From Oxytricha trifallax (lineage: Eukaryota; Ciliophora; Spirotrichea; Sporadotrichida; Oxytrichidae): a stretch of DNA of 64,000 bases. This document shows, one piece after another, positions 44,701 through 53,349 of this stretch. Positions within the stretch are counted from its first letter, which is position 1, and each line of letters opens with the position of its first letter. Both the position numbers and the translations under genes were made by a program. The notes under the pieces were generated by a model. It was not told the origin of the DNA. It did not search any database and saw only the letters and a program-made list of their open reading frames with translations. The stretch covers positions 1 through 64,000 of the forward strand of contig ARYC01000252.1 of assembly GCA_000711775.1 (NCBI GenBank), given 5' to 3'.

Positions 44701-45073
44701 ACTTATTTTTCAAAAATTTTAGCTTATTTACACTATAAACCCCTAAATAAACCCTATTTAAACCCTAATAAAATATGTCTTAATAGTTTACTTTTATCAA
44801 TTTAAATTTCAATCAAGCTACTGTAAGGGTTTCGGGGTTTTGATTGACCAAATCAAAAATTTTAAGAAACTTTTTAAAATTTAGATTTGAAATTATGTTA
44901 GTGTTTTAGTCAAATGTTATTGTTAATTTTTGCTGATAGTTCTTAAAATAATCATATTTTTCTAAGAAGAATGTATTCTCAGAATTATTTAATAATCTTT
45001 AGTAAAGGTTCTCTGGCAGACTCAAGTAACTTAAAACAGTTATATGTGGTAAAATAGTTAGCTTAGTATTCAT
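38730..45073 (-). CDS. Family gene A5-N, interrupted by TBE-3 and a MITE
   Basis: The 5' part is at 44843-45073 (conserved start at 45073), the middle at 39304-39663 and the coiled-coil part at 38730-38901. TBE-3 (39667-44842) sits in the segment that in A1-N reads QVNVIIFI; joining 39666 to 44846 (one ATT kept) reproduces that segment in frame. A second insertion (38902-39303) separates the coiled-coil part. As a germline locus it would need removal of both insertions to give a continuous gene. Confidence 0.55.
38902..39303. mobile_element. MITE-like element in A5-N
   Basis: Ends ATTGAAGGAATATATTTGATT and, in complement, ATTGTAGGAATTTAATTGAAT. The same ends bound the element at 45833-46254. 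A2-N (near 6018-6030) shows the uninterrupted sequence. TATCATTG occurs at both junctions (38898-38905 and 39306-39313), an alternative 8-bp target copy. The core shares inverted blocks (TATCGCATCC…GGATGCGATA) with the insertions in B1-N and B2-N. Confidence 0.65.
39845..41530 (-). pseudogene. TBE-3 '57-kDa' zinc-finger/kinase-like gene
   Basis: The zinc-finger part is at about 41130-41330 (CKFCEKPYSSYKRP, with the upstream finger near 41240) and the kinase-like part at about 40000-40450 (GYVHRHLKPVNIMI-like, then the GTPGHFAERE-like segment near 40110). Compared with TBE-2 the C-terminal TGA is changed, so the frame runs on past 39950. The gene is continuous across the point where the 10.4-kb element entered TBE-2, giving the empty-site sequence (around 41170). 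Several indels; a decayed copy. Confidence 0.75.
41700..42100. promoter_or_regulatory. TBE-3 divergent intergenic region with short repeats
   Basis: Repeats of AACTTAATTTGGAG and AATCCTCCTAATTAAG type in both orientations (about 41790-41930) match the unit in TBE-2 at 13420-13700. It lies between the divergent 57-kDa and 22-kDa genes. Confidence 0.45.
42104..42852 (+). pseudogene. TBE-3 '22-kDa' gene
   Basis: Homologue of the gene at 48175-48943. The middle is recognisable (ISVTNLYDDVMSDP, LSNKLPERNFFFGVLG, then LKTEYLNEV). The ATG used by the other copies is replaced by ATT here; an ATG three codons upstream (42104) could serve. The stop at 42850-42852 converges with the transposase stop. 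A few indels near 42500-42560. Confidence 0.7.
42859..43894 (-). pseudogene. TBE-3 transposase (42-kDa class)
   Basis: The start at 43894 (MRVLEFVYDSEYTYLQFKL) aligns with TBE-2 and TBE-4. The catalytic region is on the minus strand: the ADVAMF-like block near 43390 replaces ADEAVF, the FVDNISVH block is near 43145, and NGIELCLK near 43030 replaces the NGIE(F/L)YW region. Frameshifts occur near 43760 and elsewhere. A decayed DDE transposase; probably inactive. Confidence 0.75.
43913..44728. mobile_element. Inverted-repeat element inside the end of TBE-3
   Basis: A perfect 26-bp inverted pair starts AATAAGCTAAAATTTTTGAA (43913-43938) and ends at 44728. It separates the transposase start from the terminal repeat of TBE-3, where TBE-2 has no insert. 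Inside are two GC-richer stretches (43980-44180 and 44460-44600) around a second inverted pair (AAGCCCCATTT at 44218 and AAATGGGGCTT at 44435), suggesting a nested palindromic element. Confidence 0.65.
43979..44176 (-). CDS. Short coding-like frame in the 43913 element
   Basis: It reads MKFEARTGRDCNFLSSNM and later FWGNSFTGLPDIVK from 44176 toward the left, open to the edge of the element when TAG is Gln. On the other side of the central palindrome a plus-strand frame starts MFEEVDSTIYWAKIVRIIKN (44475). The residue content is protein-like, but both are short and run outward into the inverted repeat, so they may be fragments. No family recognised. Confidence 0.3.
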   Translation of the reverse strand: MKFEARTGRDCNFLSSNMTKIADICPMKTVRIFWGNSFTGLPDIVKIQRSIIARVQMFLIPFTAL

Positions 45074-45431
45074 TTTATATTAATAAGATATCTAAATTAT
45101 ATTTAATAGATTAAAGATTAGAGTATTATTAATTCATTCTAAGAAAGAATTGAATATATTGATAAGCTTTAGATTTTAAATTAAAAAACTATTAATTAAA
45201 CTAAAAAATGATAAATTTATTATATAATATTTTATTTAGTTAATTTAATAACTTGATATAAATATATGAAGAAAAATGAAGTTTTATATTTACCCAAAAC
45301 AAATAAATATAGCAAAATATAAATAGCAATCAAATACTATTCTCTCATTATTAGATATAAAAAAATGATTTCTAAATATTTTGATTTATTAAAAATTTAA
45401 ATATATTTCTTAATCAATATTATTTAATAAA

Positions 45432-45829
45432 TCAAATTGAATAAATTAGAAATGAAATTATTATTCGATTCACAGTTTCAATCATTTCCATGACAAATTT
45501 AATCTCATCTTCTTTGTCCTTATAAATATTATAATCTATAGAATTCTTCCATCAATACCTTCCAAAATGCTTTCTACAATTAAAATAAGCTTAAATAATG
45601 GATTTTTTTTCCCAATTTTAAAATCTATGTTTTCAATTATTTGTTGAAGTCGATTTCGGTTAATTTTTTGTTACATTCTACATTCTTGCAATAAATGAGA
45701 AGAACATTTTGGAGTTTTAATTTATTGAAGAGAATACCTTGCAAAAATATCTTGAGATTTACATTTTGTGTATTTTTATACTCTTTAAAATTCTTGAAAT
45801 AAAGATTAATATATCTTCAGGAATTTAGT
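45432..45829 (-). pseudogene. B-type C-gene relic
   Basis: The last 400 bp of a B-type C gene, with the terminal ATTCAATTTGATT context at 45430, the YC(K/Q)NVE block near 45675 and the ISRIL-like block near 45790, cut at 45830 by the MITE-like element. Blocks beyond the element (46255-46300) continue weakly. No matching N gene follows, so it is a fragment. Confidence 0.5.
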
Positions 45830-45832
45830 AAT

Positions 45833-46254
45833 ATTGTAGGAATACATTTGATTTGGGAAAATGAATTAGAATTAAATTAATTTAATAGTAAAATCATGGC
45901 AGTTATCAAATCCAAAGAGACTTAAAATTTCAATCTAAGTCATTTCTACTGTAGATCCTGCAATTATAGCTGGGCTTTACTTTTGGCAAAATTCTTGAAT
46001 AATCCAGGAATCGAGATATTTTGATTTGGAGCTAACTCCCAAAAACATTATAATGGGTCTTTCTCGTTTGGGAGAAGAGATAAATTCATAATATCAATAT
46101 AGCAACCAAAGTCTCATTTTTAATGCGCTATCCAGAAAGTATAATATTGATAGGGTTTGGAGACATTTTCCAATAACATAACTGAAGGAAATTAATATTT
46201 AATTAATTTAAAATTTAATTCCATTTCCAAATTCGAATATATAATTCCTACAAT
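45833..46254. mobile_element. MITE-like element with AAT target duplication
   Basis: Ends ATTGTAGGAATACATTTGATT and, in complement, ATTGTAGGAATTATATATTCG. AAT on both sides (45830-45832 and 46255-46257). Paralogous B1-C and B2-C read straight through GAATTTAGTAATAA. The same end sequence as the 38902-39303 element, with a different interior. No coding capacity. Confidence 0.7.
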
Positions 46255-46674
46255 AATGATTATTAAAAAAGTTTTTATCTATAAAAATATTAGATTTTTA
46301 AATGTAATTTTACATTTTTATATTTTACTAACAATATTATAATTATAATTTGATTCAATTTGTAAATAATCAATAAAAATATGCTTAAAATTTTTTTATA
46401 AAAATGTTAAATAAATTTTTTCCTTTTAGATTACATTCCATTTTAATATTTAACATGTAAATATTTTCTTTATATAATAAGATAATAATTCAATAATTTT
46501 TCTTAAAATTTACTTTAATTTATTTTAATTATCTTCACTATTTGAAAGCATCATGATTAAATTTTCATATTTAAGTTTAATTAATCCCTATGTTAATTTT
46601 AAAATTCAATATAAATATCTGATATTAAGAATAAAAAATAGAATGATTTATATTAAAATTATTTTCATTATTAC

Positions 46675-49600
46675 TTATTATAAGCCTTGCCATACTTTGT
46701 AGTAACTTTAATCAGCCCTTCTTTGCAGTTTGAGTCCTTTATATACTCTATGCACTATGCAAATTCACGCTTTATCTGATTAAGTTTTTTTACTAAATCA
46801 CGATCAAAAAATATTAAATCTTTTCCTTTAGGATATCTGATTGATAAGTTGTTGGCATGTTCCTTTAAAGTCTTTAAAAATTAATGTTCGTATGGTTCAT
46901 CGATAAACTCAATGGAATATTGGTTGAGAGGCTGCTTCAAATCTTATTTACTGAAAGGCTCTGTTTCCAGAAGTATTTTAAGTTTTATAATGGAAGCATT
47001 CAAAACCCCAAAACCCCTTAGTGAGGTTTATAAGTGCTTTGATTTGTAGGGTATAATTGGGGTCTTATTGGGGTTAGTAGAGAAGATTAGGCCAATTTTC
47101 AAAATGAGAAATAGAAATTAGCGAAATTTAGGGTCTATTTATGATGAGTAATATTTAGATTTACTGCTTAAGCTTAGGTATGGTACGTGTATTAATATAG
47201 ACTAAGCCAAACCTGTACTAAATTATGCAGCAATAGCAAAGTTATTACGCAAGAGTGCCTCAACTGTTAGGTATCACTGCTTGCTAGCTGTTTAGCATTT
47301 TAATTCTGGTTGTTGAACGCATCCTGCAAGAAAATAAAAGTTCTCTCAGGCTCATATTGACTTCCTCTGTGACTCTAAGACTTTGAAGTATTGGGCACAC
47401 TTTCCATTAGACTAGCGAGCTGTGATGTTTCATCGCAGGCTTCCTGACATGCGTATCTCTCCTTAGACTATAGCCAATATTTATAGAAGAAATGGTATTA
47501 CTTTCAAGACTGTCAACAGAGTGAAGAGAGTGATTGATTTTACAGTGCCATTTTATAGTAATAATTTAAACTATATATATGATTAAATGCAGAGAGCTAT
47601 TACTAATAACATCAAGTTCATACATGCTGATGAAGCTGTGTTTACCTTCAACACCTTTATTAATAAGTCTTGGTATAAGAAGTATGATAATATAGAAGTT
47701 TATGACTAAAAAGTGAAGGTAGTCACCCATGCAATATTAGCTGGTATAAGTGAAGATTCAGGCTTAGAGAGTTATGTTTTTCACCCTCGCTCTATTAAGC
47801 GAGAGTAGTATATAGAGTTCCTACATAAACTCAGAGAGAAGTATAGTAACCAAGAAATCATCCTGTTTGTTGATAACCTTTCAGTTCATAAGACTAAGGA
47901 GTCTAAGAAAGCTTATGAAGAGTTAAACATAACTCCTGTATACAACGTTCCTTATAGCCCTTAATTTAATGGAATTGAATTCTACTGGAGTTAAATCAAG
48001 ACTCACTACAAGAAGCTGCTGCTGTATCATCTTATGCATGACTTGCCCATCGATACAGTAGACTTAATTCAAAGCAGCTGTAAGAGAGTGAGCGTAGATA
48101 AGACAACAATTTGTGCGAGAGAGGGAAGAATGAATGTTTATAAATAAGTTTTAGATTTAAACGAATGAATATATTCACATATTAAATTGGCCCATAAAGG
48201 GGTTTGGCTTCTCTTTCTTCTCCTCTTCTTATGGCTTGCCTAGGCCCATGTTTCTTCTCTTAGTGCCAGCACCTGCATCTATATTCATTTCATCTGGCTT
48301 TTAAACATCTTTATAAAGTCTCTTGCTAACTTCATATATTTTCTTTGACTTTCTCTCTCTGTGAACCTTTGCATTCTCTTTCATTAGGAATATACCAGTC
48401 CCAGATTTCCCTATAAAGTTTAAATCAATGCTTACTAGAGAGGTAAGGATGCTTCTTAAGCTCAGCGAGCCAGGCCTCACTTATTAGTATGCCTTGCTTC
48501 TTTTAATCTTCAGGAGAAATAGAGTAGCGTTTTTTGTGAGCTTCTTCAATGATCTCTTTGAGATAACTCTCTCTTAAAGTGCCAAGAACACCAAAGAAGA
48601 AGCTCCTTTCTGGAAGCTTGTTGGAGAGTTGTTTCTTGGTAGGAAGATAAACAACCAACTCTTCATCATTCATCGCATCCTCGTAGAGATTAGTGACTGA
48701 AATCTCTGGGTAGTTTGGTATATCTATCAACTTTATTTCATTGTTTTTAAAGGCTTTCTTCTCATCGCAGAGTATAGCTTTTAAGAATGAAATTTTGGTA
48801 CCTTCCATCGTTGGAAGGAATAAACCCACTATAGTATATGATTAAGTATATGTCACATGCTTACCATGATGAGTGAGGTATCGATAGAGATCTTCCTTGC
48901 TTCTAAATCTTGAGATCATTTCTTAAGCTTCAACCCTCTTCATTGCATTACTTATAGATTCGATCCTTGTTCCTTTTCTTCTTATTGAATTTCAAATTAT
49001 AATATATAGACTTCTGGATACTATTGTATAAAAACTTATTATTAAATATGGACATCTTATTAGAGGTCAAACCTGCAAAGATACGTAAAGAAAGATTGCA
49101 GAAGCTGTAACAAACTTCAGAGATGGAGCTCCATTTTTATCAATTTAGTTCCATTAAATTAGTACTAAATTTGTTTAAATTTGATTAGTACCGGTACTAA
49201 ATTCGTTTTAATTTGATTGGTACCAATTTAATAGTACCAAAACCTAATTAGTACCTAGTTTTAATCCAGTGAGGTTTTAATGGAAAAGTTCCAATCTGGT
49301 TTAAAACTTAATTGGTACCAGTACCAACCTGAACTTTATCTGAGTTGGTACCAGAATCAAAATTATTAAGAGTAAAATTACGAAAATTATACTTATAAAC
49401 TGAGTATAAATATGAAGTCTTAGAGCTTAGATAAAACCATCATTAATGCTGTTGCAACTCCTATATAGTCCAGATATAGCTATAGATGTTTTAAGATCTT
49501 TATAATAGAAATTTAAATTTGAATTTAAACATGGTGGTCAACTTAAATCGTAGAGCAGCACTTTTAGGAGCAGGTCAATCAATGCTCAACTTTTGCTTCA

Positions 49601-51813
49601 CTAAAAAGCCTGAAATCATTTATGTTGAGAGGGAGATAGAGCTAAGAGCTCTTGAATTTGAAGCAGAGGTTTTTATCATAGAAGTATTAAACCAGAGGGA
49701 GAGCGCAGAGATAGGGGTTTAAACTTAAATTGATTATGTTGAGGAGCTAAAAGAACAGCAACCAATCGAAAAGATAAAAACATTTATATGTGAAGACTGT
49801 TAGAATCATTTCTCAACAGAACAAAGCTTGAAGAGACACCTTAAAGAGGTACACTCTGGCAAAGCCAAGATATATTTCAAGCACGAAAAAGTGGATGGAA
49901 GGTACTAATGCACAACTTGTAATAAGTCTAATACTCACTCTGCAAAAGTTAAGAAGCACATGCAAAAGCATCACCTCAGTGAATTCTTGATTTAAGATTA
50001 AGAGACACAAAAACTTGTGCCAGCTAAAAGAAAATCAAATACTCTCGAATCTTAAAGAGAGTTACAGGAGAAGCTCAAGAGACAGAAAAGATAAGAATCG
50101 ATGAACTAACCTGCAGGCAATACAATTCTAGCATGCTTCCAAGCAAAAGCTATGAGCATTCCTGCATTGAATGCAATTAATCTAAGTGGTTGTATTGAGA
50201 ATTACTCGCATATAGTGTTCCTAACAAAGCAAAGCTTATAGTGGTTGATGAGTATGATACAAGGTGTACCCTTTCAGCTATCTCCTTAAGAACGAGCAAT
50301 ACTAAAATGAGTTTGCTAACGAATATATGATTCTTAGAGAGGCATAGAGAAAAGATTGCAAGAACTTGCTTAAGCTAGATGGTGTTATTTTAAGCTATGG
50401 TTTTATCGCACTGAGACTTAAGAAATATGAAATGACTCTGAGAGATTATTTATATCATAACAGATACCCAGATGATTTGAATGATATACTATCAGATATG
50501 ATAAAGGGTGTCAAGGAGTTGCATGAACTTGGATATGTTCATAGAGATTTGAAACCTGAAAATGTAATGCTGAACCTCTGCCCTTTAGAAGTCGTAGTTA
50601 TCGATTTCAATAGAGCCTTAAGATAAGAGATAGTAACTTTAGCAAAGGTTCTTGGCACTCCTGGCTACTTCCCAATAAGAGAGAAGTGGACGAATGGATC
50701 AGTTTAGTGGGATGTATAGGCAGTAGCTGCTATAATTTTAGAGAGTGACATGGAATGCATGTCTTACTATGGTACCAAATAAGAGAAATAATCAATAAGT
50801 TAAGCGAGTAAGCATATAAATCAGGACGATATCTGCAAAGAAATCAAACAGATTGTAGACATGATAATTGTAAGAGCACCATCATATCCAAGATAATTCT
50901 TAGACGATATACTCGAACCACTATAGAGAGCAAGATTCAAGAGATACAATAAAGACAAGCAGATAAAATTTGTTTGAGTTAAATCGCATAATAATTATTA
51001 AATATACTTAAAATTCACATAAAACCTGCACTTTCTCTACTAACCCCAATAAGACCCCAACTATACCCTACAAATCAAAGCACTTATAAACCTCACTAAG
51101 GGGTTTTGGGGTTTTGATTTCTGATACTAGCCATGATTGTTGGAATAAAATTTAGTAACTTTCTTGGATCGATTTAATTGAGAAGGAAATCTATCGTAAA
51201 AGTTTACTTAAATTAAATTGACTTTTATTATAAAAAATCAAAATCTATCAATTATTAATATAAAGAATAAATTTAAATGATTTAACAAAAGTTCCTTTAA
51301 ACCTCTTGAGAGATTCAAAAGCTGGAATTTAACTTTTCATTTCACTATTATTTTTAATTTTCTTAATTAATCTATATTTTCTATAGGTTTCTTCAATTCT
51401 CTGATATAACTAGATTCAACCTCTTCTACTATAGTTAATCTTTCTAAATTCTTATACATTGGAGGAAATGTAAAATTATTTAATAATAGATTTAATAATA
51501 TCAATTATAATTGAAATGGATAAATTGCATTTCTTTCAAGCTTCAATCTTGTAATATGATTAAAATCCCAAAAATTAATATTTCCCAAATTTATTATTTT
51601 ATTTGTTCCCGATATCGATAGTTCGTTTACAAGTTTAATTAAACTTCTTAACCCTGAGACATTCGTAAATCTATTGATATTAAAAGTATATAATTAAAAA
51701 TTTTATAAATTATTTTAAAAAGTTAGAATATAACTAAATAATAACTAGACTTGTCCTTTATATATTCAAACTTTTTGCTGAGACACAGCTTTTAAAATAT
51801 ATTACTCTATCAT
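46675..51813 (-). CDS. Family gene A6-C, interrupted by TBE-4
   Basis: The start region at about 51813 is degenerate but matches the family position. The leucine-rich part is at 51350-51640 and the end, GLIKVTTKYGKAYNKQQ, stops at 46675. TBE-4 lies between 47000 and 51117. Joining the flanks with one ATT restores ASIRNASIIKLKILLE, which aligns with IRNASIVKLKIFLE of A2-C. TAA/TAG read as Gln. Function unknown. Confidence 0.6.
47001..47085 (+). repeat. TBE-4 left terminal inverted repeat
   Basis: Starts with 17 bases of telomeric C4A4-type repeat; mirrored at 51032-51116. Confidence 0.9.
47104..48168 (+). CDS. TBE-4 transposase (42-kDa class), one in-frame TGA
   Basis: 354 codons from ATG 47104 (MRNRNQRNLGSIYDEQYLDL), with TAA/TAG as Gln. 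An HTH-like block (NYAAIAKLLRKSASTVRYH) precedes the DDE core: FIHADEAVFTF (about 47625), LFVDNLSVHKTK (about 47870) and FNGIEFYWSQIK (about 47975), with 34 residues between the second Asp and the Glu. A single TGA interrupts the frame at about 47309 (NSGC then TGA), and TBE-5 has a TGA at the aligned codon. It cuts and joins TBE ends and, in Oxytricha, TBE transposases take part in developmental DNA elimination (known for the family). Stops 7 bp from the 22-kDa gene. Confidence 0.88.
48175..48943 (-). CDS. TBE-4 '22-kDa' gene
   Basis: The start at 48943 (MKRVEAQEMISRFRSKEDLY) is conserved in TBE-2 and TBE-5. Main blocks: IPNYPEISVTNLYEDAM, LSNKLPERSFFFGVLGTL and EEAHKKRYSISPED, then after a frame change near 48385 a basic tail (NIDAGAGTKRRNMGLGKP) ending NM-TGA at 48175. 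A TGA near 48425 also falls in frame. The product is small, charged and without membrane segments. Known only as the second TBE gene; function unknown. Confidence 0.75.
49000..49530. promoter_or_regulatory. TBE-4 divergent intergenic region with GGTACC-type repeats
   Basis: Between the 22-kDa and 57-kDa genes lie about ten copies of (G/A)GTAC(C/T) in units such as TTAGTACTAAATTTGTTTAA and ATTGGTACCAATTTAATAG (about 49155-49345). TBE-5 has the same units in the same place; TBE-2 and TBE-3 have an unrelated unit. A conserved position but different sequence suggests subfamily-specific regulatory or transposase-binding sites. Confidence 0.5.
49531..50977 (+). CDS. TBE-4 '57-kDa' zinc-finger/protein-kinase-like gene
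   Basis: I chose ATG 49531 (MVVNLNRRAALLGAGQS) because TBE-5 has a TGA just upstream of the same ATG. Two C2H2 fingers follow: C-x2-C-x12-H-x4-H at about 49790 (FICEDCQNHF) and C-x2-C-x12-H-x3-H at about 49915 (YQCTTCNKS). Then a basic linker and a kinase-like domain: YHNRYPDDLNDIL, GYVHRDLKPENVML (about 50535), VVVIDFNRA and GTPGYFPIRE, ending KFV-TGA at 50977. The usual DFG is DFN. Two 1-nt indels near 50205 and 50255 break the frame between fingers and kinase. Presumably DNA-binding plus phosphotransfer; role in TBE biology unknown. Confidence 0.85.
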
Positions 51814-51849
51814 TATACTATTATTAAATTTAATTTTTTTATGTTAAAT

Positions 51850-52612
51850 AGTTAATTTTATTGATTATGCGATAAGATATGTTTAATATGAATTCAAAAC
51901 GTATGCCAAATCTATCTGCCTAAAATCTTTCATATAAATTAGATGTTAGAACATCAAGTGATTGCTCTAATCTTTAATCTTATTCTTAACACTCTACCTG
52001 TTACTCTATTTTTTTACTATTAATATCATCATAGCATTATATATCAGCAAAATAAAGTTGAATCTTAATGACTTTTTAAATTTAATCACCTAATTCTAGA
52101 TTCTAAAATGATTGTATTTCATAAAAATTAAAATTTAATTTAATTAAGAAATGAAATAAAATATTGTTAGAGATCCTTTTATTTCTCTTCTTCTTCAATT
52201 TATGAGTTTTACTAATGCTCTTTTACTGCTTCTTAATATAATGGGTTATGAATATCAATTAGGGTTCCTAAAATTTCCAAAACATTTATGAGACTCTAAT
52301 TTGAATTTATACCAATCATTTAATTAAAAAATTAAATAAAAAACACATATATTCAAAATATTTTTATTTAAGTACAATCACATTAACTTAATCTTGAATT
52401 TTAAGAAGCTAGATTAGCTACCAATCTTTTTTCAGTGTTTTGTTCGAATTTAATCTAATCTTATTTATTTGTTGTGAGTTCTAAAAATAAATATATTATT
52501 CGAGGAAGAATTTGTTTTCAAAGTTATTAAGCAATCTCATTTTAAGAGTCTCTTTCAAACTTAAGTAGCTTAAAACAGCTTTGTGAGGCAAAATAGTTAA
52601 TTTAGAGTTCAT
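51850..52612 (-). CDS. Family gene A6-N
   Basis: The start at 52612 (ATGAACTCTAAATTAACTAT context) matches the family. The order of segments is as in A2-N, with the coiled-coil part at 51870-52080 and the ILG(T/N)…(I)HN-like block near 52250. It is more divergent than A2 and A4 (the PHITVL block is altered at 52585). TAA/TAG read as Gln. Likely coding or recently decayed. Confidence 0.45.
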
Positions 52613-53349
52613 TTAAATATTAATTAGTTAATGAAATTTTATCTTAAATATTAAAGATTTATTTTTATTTTTAATTTTTTCAATAATTTATTAAATATTT
52701 TGATAATTAGATAATTATGTTGTCTTATTCTATCAATAATTTAATAAATCCCATAGTAAATGCATTTTACATTTCCTAGAGCTAATTAATTCCAAAATTA
52801 TGATTTTAATTAAAAATAAAATAAATGATGATTTTATATTTTAAATTAAAATTAAATAAATTAATTAACGGTTTAGTACTTAAAATGAATTTTCTAGCAT
52901 TAAATTTATGGATGTTCTAAAAATTGTTTTTGAATTGAATACTTTAAATTAAAGATAATTATATTTTTAATATATAAGATTTATAATTTTTAAAAATATT
53001 TATTAAATTCATTAAAATTATTTGCTGATGAAATTAATATTTTTGTTATTTTGAGAATAGAAAAGAAATTGAATTTTGCATAAAAATTCAGATTCCATAA
53101 ATTAACTAAAATTTTGTAATTACATAAAAAAAAATAAGATAATTATAAAATTTGAATGAAAATATAGTAAAATATTAAAGTTTTATACAAAATTGTTTAA
53201 TAAGAGAAACTCTTATGTTTTACTGATAAAGACATAAAGACTAACTAATTAAATAATTTTAATGAATTTTTACAGTTAATTTTTTGATTTTAAAAATTTT
53301 TTACGATAAATAAAATATATTCTGTAGATAATTTATTTTATATAATAAA
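52613..53349. other. AT-rich spacer between units A6 and B3
   Basis: Low-complexity AT-rich DNA equivalent to the spacers at 6608-7288 and 31985-32613. No gene seen. Confidence 0.5.

Larger units (their letters stand above)
39667..44842 (-). mobile_element. TBE-3: TBE transposon in inverted orientation
   Basis: Telomere-like ends CAAAACCCCAAAACCC (39667) and GGGTTTCGGGGTTTTG (44842), with ATT duplicated (39664-39666 and 44843-44845). Genes: zinc-finger/kinase (-), 22-kDa (+), transposase (-). The length is 5.2 kb because an 0.8-kb inverted-repeat element (43913-44728) lies between the end repeat and the transposase. The sequence is closest to TBE-2. Confidence 0.92.
47001..51116 (+). mobile_element. 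TBE-4: complete TBE transposon (4,116 bp)
   Basis: Terminal inverted repeats of about 80 bp begin CAAAACCCCAAAACCCC, followed by CTTAGTGAGGTTTATAAGTG, and are mirrored at the right end. ATT is duplicated (46998-47000 and 51117-51119). All three genes are present in the usual arrangement: transposase (+), 22-kDa (-, convergent), 57-kDa (+). This is the best-preserved TBE in the window and the reference for the other copies. Confidence 0.95.

Noticed and set aside
49813..50010. Minus-strand frame over the TBE-4 zinc fingers
   Set aside because: Antisense to two clear C2H2 fingers on the plus strand.
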